64,000 bases of DNA from Varibaculum cambriense DSM 15806 (GCF_000420065.1 NZ_ATUF01000004.1:62001-126000), one strand, 5' to 3'; shown: positions 17,050 through 25,462, counted from the first letter of the stretch. Notes: generated from the sequence alone by a model not told the origin. A program made the numbers and translations.

Positions 17050-17353
17050 GGTGTGTGAAGTAGGAGGGGGGCACTTGCTTGAACGGCTTTTCCGCCTGCC
17101 TTCCGGGGTTTCGCGCCCCGGTCCCACGGCAAGGTGCAAGCACCCTGCACCCATCCGCCGTTTCGGGAATGACACGGGTTCCCGAAACGGTTTCCTCGGA
17201 GCTGCCGACGTGTATTACTGCGACCGGAACACTTATTTGGGGCTCCGCAGCGTCATCAGTAGCAAAACTTACAGCATGGTGAATTTATTGCTAGTAGAAT
17301 GAGACATATATGGGTACGGATCGCTACGACGTTGCATAGACGGAGGTATTCGG
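17050..17353. other. Non-coding gap with a strong hairpin
   Basis: No gene is seen between the helix-turn-helix gene and the PH-domain gene. A perfect 12-bp inverted repeat, CCGTTTCGGGAA (17158-17169) and TTCCCGAAACGG (17179-17190) with a 9-nt loop, is preceded by a smaller GGTGCA...TGCACC repeat near 17133-17151. The hairpins have no T-runs. An origin of transfer or an RNA leader are possible roles. Confidence 0.45.
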
Positions 17354-17962
17354 ATGGCTAAGTATCAATTACAGCCTAACGAGGGGGTTGTGCTCCAAGA
17401 GACGGGCATCCGCTACGAGCCCAATAAGCTCTCCACCGCTTACACGGACGAACTAATTCTGACCAACCTCAATCTGATTCACGTCCGCAAGGGCGTCTTC
17501 ATGGGGACGAAGAGCGTTCGTTACATTCCCCTGAATCAGGTCAAGGTGATTGGCGGCAAGTGCCAGGCGCTTGTGGGGAAAGCGCAGAACGGAACCGCTA
17601 TTCTGCAGATTTACACCCAGCAGGGTACCGAGGAATTCGCGTTTCGGACCAAAGCAAAGAAGAACGCCGGCATTTGGGCGAACGAGATCAGCCGCTTGGT
17701 AACCGGCAGGGATTATGAGAATGCACTCGAAAGCCAGGACGCACCCGAATATGACTTCGAGGATACGGTCGTTGGCCAGCTTAAGGACGCATTTGGCGAA
17801 GTCGGTGCTGCCTTCGGCTTCGGATTCGGCAAATCGGGCCAACAGCAGAAAAGCTCTGTCGAGCGTGTTTCGACAAAGTGCTCCGGTTGCCACGCCCCGA
17901 TTACGGGCGTAAAGGGCAAGACCGCTGTATGCAAGTATTGCGACACCGAGCAAGTGCTCTAA
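17354..17962 (+). CDS. PH-like domain protein with C-terminal zinc ribbon
   Basis: The 202-residue protein has an N-terminal beta-rich region (residues about 10-118) with the pattern of bacterial PH-type domains (DELILTNLNLIHVRKGVFMGTKSVRYIPLNQV and EEFAFRTKAKKNAGIWANEI). A glycine/phenylalanine-rich linker follows (FGFGFGKSG), then a zinc ribbon with C176-xx-C179 and C193-xx-C196. No membrane segment is seen. It lies 15 bp before an SPFH-domain gene, so the two form a unit. The function of this pair is not known to me; a membrane-associated complex is a reasonable inference. Confidence 0.65.
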   Translation: MAKYQLQPNEGVVLQETGIRYEPNKLSTAYTDELILTNLNLIHVRKGVFMGTKSVRYIPLNQVKVIGGKCQALVGKAQNGTAILQIYTQQGTEEFAFRTKAKKNAGIWANEISRLVTGRDYENALESQDAPEYDFEDTVVGQLKDAFGEVGAAFGFGFGKSGQQQKSSVERVSTKCSGCHAPITGVKGKTAVCKYCDTEQVL

Positions 17963-17977
17963 GAAGGTGAGATTGAC

Positions 17978-19099
17978 ATGGGACTTATAAAAGCAGCGAC
18001 TGATTCACTAGGCGGAACCCTTGCCGACCAATGGCTTGACCTGATAACCGCTGGCTATTTCGACGAGCACACCGTTGTCGCTCCGGGCGTTCTGAAGTCC
18101 ACCAACAACGGGCGCGGAAACAATCTCCTCGGCTCGCAAGGCGTGATCTCAAACGGTTCCAAGATTTTCGTACCAGAAAACACTGCGGCGTATATCTTCA
18201 GCCAGGGAGGCATCGAGACCGTAGTGTCCGAGCCCGGTCCGTACGAATACCAAGACGGCGAATCCAGTATCTTCAGCGGCGGCAACTCGGATTCGCTCTT
18301 TCGGCAGCTGGGCGACCGATTCTCCCATGGCGGAATCAGCTCATCCGAAAAGCGCATAGCGTTCGTGAATCTTCGCGAGATTCGCGACATCAAATTCGGC
18401 ACCAGAGGCCCACAGGTCTACAACGACCAATACTACGAATGTGACCTTGAGATATACGCCCATGGCGGATTCTCCGCTAAGGTCGTCGACGCCGATAAGT
18501 TCATCCGCAACTTCGTACCGGCGAACGTCAGCAGCTACACATTCGACGACCCCAAAGCTCGTGGCCAGATGGTTTCCGAATTTCTGCAGTCGTTCATCGT
18601 TGCGCTAAATGGCATGTCGAGCACATATCGAATCTCCCAGCTGCCGGCACAGGCGGTCGAGATTGCGAAGCGCATCTCTGAGGACACGTACAACGCAGGT
18701 TCATGGCCAGAGCGCTTCGGCATGCAGATCACGAAGGTTGCAATCGAGAATATCGAGCTATCCGACCATTCTCGTCAGCTCGTCAACCAGTTCTCTTCCA
18801 ACCGAATGAACGTGAGGGCTTACGAGGACACCTCCGAGCGAGCTGGCAACATGGCCGCCCAGCAGAAAATTGCGCAAGGTATCCAGGACAATGGTCTTGG
18901 CGAAGGCGGCGGCATGCTATTCGGCATGAACATGGCGCAAGCCATCGGTCCGCAGGGGCAGCCCGCGAAATCTTCCGCTCGCGAGATGTCTACGGACGAG
19001 AAGATTGAGACGTTGAAGAAGCTGAAGGAACTCGTTGATATGGGCATCCTGACCCAAGATGAGTTCGACCTTAAGAAGAAGGAGCTCCTCGGTCTGTAG
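17978..19099 (+). CDS. SPFH-domain (virion core-like/YdjI-type) protein with C-terminal SHOCT motif
   Basis: The 373-residue protein has the N-terminal features of the SPFH/YdjI group (PGVLKSTNNGRGNNLLGSQG, SKIFVPENTAAYIFSQGGI), an extended band-7-like middle to about residue 280 (YYECDLEIYAHGGFSAKV, ...FGMQITKVAIENIELSD), a glycine-rich linker with repeated GM, and a SHOCT motif at the end (KLKELVDMGILTQDEFDLKKKELLGL spread over about 347-372). SHOCT motifs act in oligomerization. The start ATG 17978 follows AAGGTGAG. The neighbour is a PH/zinc-ribbon protein. Role unknown; membrane scaffold or stress sensing is only inferred. Confidence 0.7.
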   Translation: MGLIKAATDSLGGTLADQWLDLITAGYFDEHTVVAPGVLKSTNNGRGNNLLGSQGVISNGSKIFVPENTAAYIFSQGGIETVVSEPGPYEYQDGESSIFSGGNSDSLFRQLGDRFSHGGISSSEKRIAFVNLREIRDIKFGTRGPQVYNDQYYECDLEIYAHGGFSAKVVDADKFIRNFVPANVSSYTFDDPKARGQMVSEFLQSFIVALNGMSSTYRISQLPAQAVEIAKRISEDTYNAGSWPERFGMQITKVAIENIELSDHSRQLVNQFSSNRMNVRAYEDTSERAGNMAAQQKIAQGIQDNGLGEGGGMLFGMNMAQAIGPQGQPAKSSAREMSTDEKIETLKKLKELVDMGILTQDEFDLKKKELLGL

Positions 19100-19241
19100 C
19101 TCTCTAGTCGAGAGGAACCTGTACTCCGGAGCCGTTACGAACATGTAGCAGCTCCGTTGTATGTGAGCGTTTCGAATTAATCTGCGCCGTCCAGCCACGG
19201 GGACTGCTGACATGCATTGGGTGATTCTCCGATTGCAAGAC

Positions 19242-19257
19242 CGTTCAATACTGAACG
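19242..19257. promoter_or_regulatory. Operator copy 3, CGTTC-N6-GAACG, in the parA promoter
   Basis: CGTTCAATACTGAACG lies over the -35 region of a promoter with a perfect TATAAT at 19267-19272 (-35-like TTCAAT at 19244-19249, 17-bp spacing). Pattern, and upstream ATTGCAA flank, match the copy at 9032-9047, 10 kb away. Confidence 0.65.
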
Positions 19258-19349
19258 TTTTTCTGCTATAATGGAGAACGTGATACATAGGTCGCTCGGC
19301 GGGCCTCTTCCACATCCTGCTCGCCGGGCTCGATGCATAGGAGGCGCTT

Positions 19350-20117
19350 ATACGGACGCTCGCTATAAGCAACTACAAGGGCGGCGTGGGCAAGACCACG
19401 ACCGCCGTGAACCTGGCGACCATCTACGCCAAGCGAGGGTAGTGGGTGCTGCTCATAGACCTGGACCCGCAGGCATCCGCCACCGACTTCTTCGGCCTGT
19501 ACGAGCGGGTCGAGGCAGAGAAGAGGACGTCGGTTGAGCTGCTCTACGGGGACGCGTCCGTTGCCGACGTGGCTTTCGAGACCGGCATCGACGGCCTTTC
19601 CGTCATCCCCTCGGTCATCGGCCTCATCGACCAGAACGAGCTGCTTCTGCGCGAGCAGCGCCTGAAGTTCGTGCTCGACGACGCCGCCGGCGACTTCGAC
19701 ACCTGCATCATCGACTGCAGTCCCGTAATGAAGCGGCTCGCCTTCAACGCCTACCTTGCGGCGTCCGGCCGCGGCATGATAGTCATCCCCGTGAAGCTGG
19801 ACGGCTCGGTCATGCGCGGCACCGCTCTCACGGTGAACGCTACGCGCGCCATCGCCGACGCGCTGCGTATGCCCACCCCGAAGTACCGAATCCTGCGGAC
19901 CTGCGTTCCGAGACGCGAGACCCGCAGCGAGGCGACCGGCGCACAGGTTCTCGACAGCTTCTTTCCCGACGAGCAGTTCAGCACCGTCATCCACGCCTCG
20001 ACGAAGGTCGGGGAGGGTTCTTGGCAGTGGAAGCCCGTCGTGGCGTTCGAGCCGAAGAGCCGCCCCGCCCAGGACTATCTGGCGCTCGCGGAGGAGATTG
20101 ACCGTGAGTGCGCGTAG
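19350..20117 (+). pseudogene. parA: ParA-family ATPase with altered start and in-frame amber codon
   Basis: Read straight through, this is a full ParA/Soj protein: deviant Walker [15 protein letters not shown] encoded from 19377, then LLIDLDPQAS (Walker A' side), DTCIIDCSP (Walker B) and a normal C-terminus. Two lesions are seen. At the ideal distance (5 bp) from AGGAGG at 19339-19344 the codon is ATA, not ATG, and no ATG/GTG/TTG is available before Walker A. TAG at 19440-19442 lies in frame between AKRG and WVLLID. Without recoding, no full ATPase is made; a shorter product from GTG 19446 would lack the P-loop. It overlaps parB. Confidence 0.8.
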
Positions 20118-21054
20118 CGACGTTGCCGCCGGCTTCTCCATCAGCGGGCTGCTGGACTCGTCGTCTAAGACCCGCATCCGCTTCCCCGTCGTCGAGATTC
20201 CCGTTGTGGAAATCGGGGACCATCCCGCAAACACCGCATACTCCATGGACGAGGCGGGCATACGCGCGCTCGCCGATTCCATAGAACGCGACGGGCTCAC
20301 CGACCTGCCGCTTGTGCGGAAGCTTGCCGACGGCTCATGGCAGATGATCTCCGGGCACCGGCGCAAGGCAGTGTACGCCATGCTCTCCAAGCGCGACGAA
20401 GCCTACGCCAAGATGCCGTGCCGCGTCATCGAAGGCGTCGACGATGCGCAGGCGCTCGTGCTTCTGCACACTGCAAACTACTTCGTGCGCGAGCTCTCCA
20501 TCACCGAACGCGCCGCCACTACCCGCGCGCTTGGCATCGAGGTCGAACGCAAGCGCCGCGAGGACCCGAACCTCACGGGAAAACGCACAGAGGACATCAA
20601 GGTTGACATCCTGGCAGAGCAGACCGGCAGGCGCGTCTCCGGCAAGACCATCAAACGAGAGGAGGCGCTTGCGAAGGCTATCGAAGACGACCTTGCCGAC
20701 GAGTGGAAGGCCGCCGCCAACTCCGGTGAGATCTCCGCGAAGGCAGTGGGCTCGCTTGCCGCCCTGCCCCGCGACAAGCAGTCGCGGATCGCGGGAGAAG
20801 TATCGCTCGAAGGGCTCAGCAAGCGTCAGCGAACTGACGCCATCCAGGCTGCCATCGGTTCCGTTGCCCAGCCCGACGCGCGTCTCGCGCGGTCCCGCAA
20901 GAGCCTCGCCAGCTACGCCGCTTCCGTGGTCGCAACCATCGAGAAGGCAGACCTGGATATCATCAGCGAGATCGCCGGAATCGTGCAGGAATTGCAGGAA
21001 CGCGTGACTTCTGATGCGGATTCGCCCGCGGAGGGCGTCAGACGCCAGTCGTAG
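20104..21054 (+). CDS. parB: ParB-like DNA-binding protein
   Basis: The 316-residue protein has a ParB N-terminal domain: PVVEIPVVEIGDHPANTAYS, then IRALADSIERDGLTDLPLVRKL and the ParB box SGHRRKAVYAM, followed by a helical region with an HTH-like segment (ITERAATTRALGIEVE and GKTIKREEALAKA). Such proteins bind centromere-like sites or act as CTPase clamps. GTG at 20104 is chosen because AGGAG lies 7 bp upstream; TTG at 20098 is in frame. The gene is intact although its parA partner is broken. Confidence 0.8.
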   Translation: MSARSDVAAGFSISGLLDSSSKTRIRFPVVEIPVVEIGDHPANTAYSMDEAGIRALADSIERDGLTDLPLVRKLADGSWQMISGHRRKAVYAMLSKRDEAYAKMPCRVIEGVDDAQALVLLHTANYFVRELSITERAATTRALGIEVERKRREDPNLTGKRTEDIKVDILAEQTGRRVSGKTIKREEALAKAIEDDLADEWKAAANSGEISAKAVGSLAALPRDKQSRIAGEVSLEGLSKRQRTDAIQAAIGSVAQPDARLARSRKSLASYAASVVATIEKADLDIISEIAGIVQELQERVTSDADSPAEGVRRQS

Positions 21055-21062
21055 CAAGTAGC

Positions 21063-21102
21063 CCATCTTCTATCACGTTCTTCCGAACGCTCTCAAGATG
21101 GT
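21063..21102. other. Candidate origin of transfer: nested inverted repeats upstream of mobC
   Basis: CCATCTT (21063-21069) and AAGATGG (21096-21102) enclose CGTTC-TTCC-GAACG (21076-21089), a shortened version of the element operator. Further on GCCCGGGG and CCCCGGGC form another repeat, and GCGGGGGC-T-GCCCCCGC lies at 21229-21245. Nested repeats directly before mobC and relaxase genes are the usual oriT position. No nic site can be named from sequence. Confidence 0.35.
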
Positions 21103-21315
21103 ACTTGGCCCGGGGAGTCGGGGAGGGTTTGCGGTAGCGGCACCGACCTCCGCCTTCGACCGCCCCACACCGCCCCGGGCATATGCCATCCGCCCGCGCC
21201 GACTACTGGCCGACGCCTGCGGATGACTGCGGGGGCTGCCCCCGCTCCCCGTTGCTGGCAGACAAGGAAATGCCGGCAGCTTCCACATAAAGCCGGCGAT
21301 GCAAAGGAGAAGACC

Positions 21316-21726
21316 ACGACGAAACGGAAGGACAGGTTCGTCCATTGCCGGCTATCCGAAGCCGATTTCGAGCGCTTCCACGAGCACGCCGAATAGCTCG
21401 AGCTCGCCCCGTCGGAGTACCTGCGCTACATGATTCGCATCCCCGTGAAGGCATGCAAAGGCGGCGGCGAGATTGTCACCCTCGACACGAAGGCGATGTC
21501 GCAGATCTACGGCGAGCTCGTCCGCTGGGGCCATCATTACAACCAGGCCGTGCACGCGCTCAACACCATCGCGCTGTTCGCCAGCAGCGGTGGCAGCAAC
21601 ACGGACTACTTTGTCGAGCAGCTCGAGTGCGCCAACCGCAATCTCGAGGACGTGAAATCCGGCGAGCGCGGCATAGAGGGAAAGCTGTGGCAGCTCGAGG
21701 GAACGACGTTGGTAGGTGGTCGCTGA
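21316..21726 (+). pseudogene. mobC: MobC-type relaxosome protein with altered start and in-frame amber codon
   Basis: The frame reads TKRKDRFVHCRLSEADFERF, then HAE-stop-LELAPSEYLRYMIRIPVKA and a coiled C-terminus, which is the MobC pattern (basic strand, two helices, then conserved H-x-N-Q region HHYNQAVHALN). AAGGAG at 21304-21309 is followed at perfect distance by ACG (21316) instead of ATG, and TAG at 21394-21396 interrupts what is usually Gln. An upstream ATG at 21223 is in frame but has no ribosome site and still meets the TAG. The stop codon overlaps the relaxase ATG as TGATG. Confidence 0.78.
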
Positions 21727-23008
21727 TGCCGATAGTGAAGGCGATATCGGGACACACCAACTGCCAGAAGGTGAAGCCGTACCTGGAGAAGCGCAACCGC
21801 GCTCTGGCACGCGACTTCTTCAACCTGTCGTGGGACGAGCGCGAGATGCAGGGCTACGACGAGGCTATGAAGGATGCCGTGGAATGGGCGACGAGATGGA
21901 CGCGACACGGGCCCGATGCGGCAACGACGAACCGTACGAGGGCAGGCGCGCCCGCACCTACAAGCACTTCATCATCTCGCCCGACCCCGATGACCATATC
22001 GACCTTCCCGCCCTGCGCGAGCTCGCAAGAGCGTGGGCCATGAGGTTCTTCGGCGACTACCAAGTGGCCATCGTGTACCACGACGACAACCAGAACCGGA
22101 TCTTGCACGCGCACCTGGTCGTCAACTGCACCAACCTTGTCACCGGCAACCGGCTGCACACCGACAACCCCTTCGAGCTGAACCGCGCCCTGCAGGACAT
22201 GGCGCGAGAGAGGGGCCTGAGCGGGCTCTCGAACGTGATGGAGCACCGCGAGGGCCTGTCGCGCCTGGCTGCGAAGGACGAGCCGGAGAAGACCGCCAGA
22301 ACCATGCAGCCGACGTGCGTGAGCCGGCCCGAGCGCGAGCTCGTTGACAGCGGCGAGTACTCCTGGGTCGCGGACATACGCAGCCGCGTATCAGTGGCGA
22401 AGGGACTTGCACGCAACGAGGGCGAGTTCCGAAGCATCCTGGATATGCTTGGAGTTGCAGTGGCGGACAACTCGCCGAAGGCGACCAACCGTGATTGGAT
22501 CTATTCGCTTTCCGACGACCCCAAGTGCAAGGTGACCGGCGGGCGTCTCGGCTACCTCTACAGCCGACGCTCGCTTGAGAACGGCTTCGAGAACAAGGCG
22601 ACCTACCACCCCGACGCAGCTTCCTCCCGGGCGATCCTGAAGGCGGCGAAGGATGCCGTGGTGCTTAACGACCTCGCCGAGCTCGATCGCATGGCGAAAG
22701 CGCTGGAGACCTGCTCACGCTTCGGGATACGCAGCATCGCCGACTGCGATGCCAGGATCGGGACGGTCGAGAAGTGCATCCAAGGCGGCAACGGCAGCGA
22801 GGCCGAGCGCAAGTCGCTCGGGGCTCTGCGCGATGCGCGCGACTTCACGGCGGCGAACGGGCTGCTTCCCAGGACTTCCTCCAAGCCGAAGGGCGCGAAA
22901 CCCATAGCCGACGGTGCGCCCAGTGCCGGCAAGAAGAAGACCGCCGATAAGCGCAAACACAATCGTCGTGAACCCCAGCGCGGCAACCGCGAGAAGGGAG
23001 AGCGCTGA
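21726..23008 (+). pseudogene. Relaxase (mobilization nuclease) interrupted by a one-base frameshift
   Basis: The start ATG 21726 gives MPIVKAISGHTNCQKVKPYLEK-type N-terminus, matching relaxases of the MobP/MobA-VirD2 group. At about 21885-21888 (TGGG) the frame breaks: the downstream frame continues GDEMDATRAR...RTYKHFIISPDPDD and carries the relaxase metal-binding motif HDDNQNRILHAHLVVN (H-x5-7-H-x-H type). One additional G in the G-run would join both parts. Read without it, the product ends at 22043 after 105 residues, without the catalytic histidines. The gene ends in TGATG shared with the next gene. Confidence 0.82.
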
Positions 23009-23613
23009 TGGAGATCCGCATCCGGTACAGGAACAACCGCGTCGACGTCTTCGATACCGACACCTTCACCAAGTCGGAGCCCTTCGGCAACGCGAACATG
23101 CTCACCGACTTCGAGATCCTGCTCGACCAGCTCGGCAAGACCGGCATCTGGCTAGCGGCTCACAGCTACGACGCGAGCCAGTCATACCGCGGCGACATCC
23201 TGGACGACGAGATTCCCGTGGCGCGACGCAAGAAGGGCTGGCGCTTCCTGCTCGCCGAGAGCGAAGAGGTTGCCGGCATCGAGACCGTGAGCATCGGTAG
23301 TGACATTGCCCTGCAGCGGATTTGCGGCGAGCTCGTGGACATGCTGCGGCTCGACGAGACAGCTTCCGCTTGGATCAGCAACAGCGACGACCTCTCCACC
23401 GTCGACAAGGCAGTGGCGCTGTTCGAGGTGCTCACGGGGGCAGCCCCCGCAGGATCCGCATCCGAAGACATCGCCCGCATGTGCGGCTGCAGCCTTGCGC
23501 TGGTGAACACGTTGCAGGCGATGGGGGTCGCACCAGAAGAGGACGAGGAAAACGAAGAGGAAGACGAGTACGACAGCTGGATGGAGGGACTGGACCATGA
23601 GGACGTTGATTAG
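23008..23613 (+). CDS. Uncharacterized acidic-tailed protein of the mobilization operon
   Basis: The 201-residue protein is translationally coupled to the relaxase through TGATG. I do not recognise a domain. The N-terminal 90 residues look like a mixed alpha/beta domain (MEIRIRYRNNRVDVFDTDTF start), the middle is helical, and the last 30 residues are strongly acidic (EEDEENEEEDEYDSW). The region around residue 155 (EDIARMCGCSLALVNTLQAMG) could be a helix-turn-helix. Its 3' end overlaps a 23-codon gene. A second, truncated acidic-tail fragment lies at 25618-25728 beyond the AbiE genes. Confidence 0.6.
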   Translation: MEIRIRYRNNRVDVFDTDTFTKSEPFGNANMLTDFEILLDQLGKTGIWLAAHSYDASQSYRGDILDDEIPVARRKKGWRFLLAESEEVAGIETVSIGSDIALQRICGELVDMLRLDETASAWISNSDDLSTVDKAVALFEVLTGAAPAGSASEDIARMCGCSLALVNTLQAMGVAPEEDEENEEEDEYDSWMEGLDHEDVD

Positions 23614-23668
23614 GCTGGCGGGAGCGTTCGTACGCTTCCTCGTTCACGCGGTTTTCAGGTTCATGTAG
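23597..23668 (+). CDS. Tiny cationic amphipathic peptide (23 residues)
   Basis: ATG at 23597 is preceded by GGAGGG at 8 bp and overlaps the end of the acidic-tailed gene. The peptide starts MRTLIRLAG and ends VFRFM; it has four Arg, one His and no acidic residue, with hydrophobic residues between, so it would form an amphipathic membrane helix. A longer relative of 34 residues sits at 25703-25807 in the same relation to an acidic reading-frame end. This repetition supports it as a real gene. Confidence 0.45.
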   Translation: MRTLIRLAGAFVRFLVHAVFRFM

Positions 23669-23744
23669 GGGCGACCATGACGACACACTCAAATGCACCT
23701 TCAGGTCTCGCCATGCCAATATTATTACAGATGCACATGCTTAT

Positions 23745-23775
23745 GGGTATATATTGTACCCTTTTCTGCTAGAAT
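23745..23775 (+). promoter_or_regulatory. Promoter and operator of the AbiE pair, probably leaderless
   Basis: GGGTA and TACCC form a 17-bp interrupted palindrome (23745-23761), followed by a -10-like TAGAAT at 23770-23775. The ATG at 23784 lies 8 bp after the -10 box and has no ribosome site, so the transcript should begin at or next to the start codon. AbiEi-type antitoxins repress their own promoter by binding inverted repeats. Confidence 0.5.
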
Positions 23776-23783
23776 ATCTAATC

Positions 23784-24542
23784 ATGAAATTCAGTAGATA
23801 CATAGCCACGCACCACGTGTTCACCATCGGGGCGCTGCTCGCCGAGTCGGATTCCGAGAACTCCGCGCGGAAGCAGCTCAAGCTCGCGCTCGCCTCGGGG
23901 AAGGCCGAGCGGGTTCGGCGTGGGCTCTACGTCTCGCATGCGGGCAGGTTCGAGGGGGTCGGCGTCGACCCCTTCGAGGTGGTCGCGGCCCTCGACCCCG
24001 GCGCAGTCCTCTCGTTCCACACCGCACTCGAGGCGCTCGGAGTTGCGCACAACGTCGGCTTCGAGTGCAGGTTCCGCACCTCCAGCGCCAAGGCTCCGTT
24101 CTCCTTCGGCGGCGTCGACTACGTTCCACACCCGGCTGACGGTGCCGTCTCCAGTCACAGGGTACGCGGCAGCGCGTTCGGGACCGTGCTCGTGACCACC
24201 AGGGAGCAGACCATCGTGGACTGCCTGAAGCACCCTGAGTGGTCGGGAGGCATTGAGGAGGCGGTGAGGTCGCTCTCCGCGCTGCAGTACGTGGACTCGG
24301 CCGCCGTCGCCCGCCTCGCGTGCGCCGACAGCGCGTCGCTCGCCGCCAGGGTCGGCTGGCTGCTCGAGGCGAGGGCGGAACGGTGGCGGGTGCCCGACGG
24401 TGTGATCGACCTGCTGCTCGAGCGGTGCGCCGGGGTGACCTCGAAGTTCGACAAGAGGTTCCCCGAGTCCCGTGGCTGGTCGAGCAGGTGGCGCATGACG
24501 TTGCCGGAGACGGAGGAAGAGGTGCGCACGTGGGTATCGTGA
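23784..24542 (+). CDS. abiEi: AbiEi-type antitoxin / transcriptional regulator
   Basis: The 252-residue protein has the AbiEi layout: an N-terminal winged helix (MKFSRYIATHHVFTIGALLAES..SARKQLKLALASGKAERVRRGLYV) and a larger C-terminal antitoxin domain with AALDPGAVLSFHTALEALG and TTREQTIVDCLKHPEWSGGIEEAVR. It would neutralize the neighbouring nucleotidyltransferase toxin and repress the operon (type IV toxin-antitoxin, also an abortive-infection system). ATG 23784 is chosen over an upstream ATG at 23754 that lies inside the palindromic promoter. The gene overlaps the toxin start. Confidence 0.85.
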   Translation: MKFSRYIATHHVFTIGALLAESDSENSARKQLKLALASGKAERVRRGLYVSHAGRFEGVGVDPFEVVAALDPGAVLSFHTALEALGVAHNVGFECRFRTSSAKAPFSFGGVDYVPHPADGAVSSHRVRGSAFGTVLVTTREQTIVDCLKHPEWSGGIEEAVRSLSALQYVDSAAVARLACADSASLAARVGWLLEARAERWRVPDGVIDLLLERCAGVTSKFDKRFPESRGWSSRWRMTLPETEEEVRTWVS

Positions 24543-25462
24543 GCACGGAAGAATTCCAGCCGAGGACGGCGGACAAGGTAGAGAGGCTCCTCGACATCCT
24601 CGAGGAGATGGAGCAGCACCCGGATCTTCGGGGCAAGCTTGCCATGCACGGCGGCACCGCCATCAATCTCTTCATGCTCGGGATGCCTCGTCTCTCGGTC
24701 GATATCGACGTGTCGTACGTCGGCGCGGTCGACAAGGAGACGCTGCTCCTGGAGCGCCCGCTCGTCGAAACCGCCATCGGGGAGGTGGCGACGGCGCTCG
24801 GTTACGCTGTGAGTACCGGGGAGGGCGGACATGCCGGCAGGACGTTCATGCTGCGCTACGGGGGCGCGTGGGGCTCGGATCACGTCAAGATTGACTGCAT
24901 CTACATGAACCGCTCGCCGATAGTCACCCCGACGCTGCGGTCGTGTCCGCTTCGCCCCGACGCTCGCGTGCTCATGTTCTGCGATGCCGAGCTCGCTGCC
25001 GGCAAGGTCAAGGCCTTTTTCGACAGAGTCAAGGTGCGTGACCTCTACGACATCTCGAACCTGGGAAGGTACGCCGATCGACTGGGCGCTGACGAGGAGG
25101 GGTTCTTCCACAAGGCCGTCCTCTTCTATGCCTCGCTGTCCGCGAGGTTCCCACTTCCGTTCGAGGGCCGCTCCGAGCGTTTCAGGGGCAGGCGAACCGA
25201 GCTGGAGGATCAGCTGTTGCCCATGCTCCGCCTGCGCGATAAGAAGCCCACGCTCGAGAGGCTCATGGAGGATGCCGAGGAGTTCGTGAGGCGTCACGTG
25301 CTCCCGAGGGACGACGCCGAGAGGGAGTATCTGGAGAGGCTCGCGGGCGCGGACTACCGGCCTGGACTCCTCTTCGCGGACACCGAGACGGCCGGCGCCG
25401 CATCAAGTAGCCCCGAGGCCCTCTGGAAGGTGCGGAATCTTAGAGAGATGACCCGCGGATAG
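24530..25462 (+). CDS. abiEii: AbiEii/AbiGii-type nucleotidyltransferase toxin
   Basis: The 310-residue protein has the nucleotidyltransferase fold: H40-G-G-T-A (MHGGTAINLF) and SVDIDVSY with D58-x-D60 as metal ligands, then KVKIDCIYMNRS-type third strand (HVKIDCIYMN) and AELAAGKVKAFFDRVKVRDLYDI, the latter typical of AbiEii. These toxins transfer nucleotides to target RNAs such as tRNA and halt growth during phage infection. GTG 24530 has AGGAAGAGG 7 bp upstream and overlaps abiEi by 13 bp; GTG 24539 overlapping the stop as GTGA is the alternative. Confidence 0.85.
   Translation: MGIVSTEEFQPRTADKVERLLDILEEMEQHPDLRGKLAMHGGTAINLFMLGMPRLSVDIDVSYVGAVDKETLLLERPLVETAIGEVATALGYAVSTGEGGHAGRTFMLRYGGAWGSDHVKIDCIYMNRSPIVTPTLRSCPLRPDARVLMFCDAELAAGKVKAFFDRVKVRDLYDISNLGRYADRLGADEEGFFHKAVLFYASLSARFPLPFEGRSERFRGRRTELEDQLLPMLRLRDKKPTLERLMEDAEEFVRRHVLPRDDAEREYLERLAGADYRPGLLFADTETAGAASSSPEALWKVRNLREMTRG

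Noticed and set aside
24155-25297. Long minus-strand open frame opposite the AbiE genes
   Set aside because: High-GC shadow; codon pattern and motifs support the plus-strand abiEi and abiEii genes.
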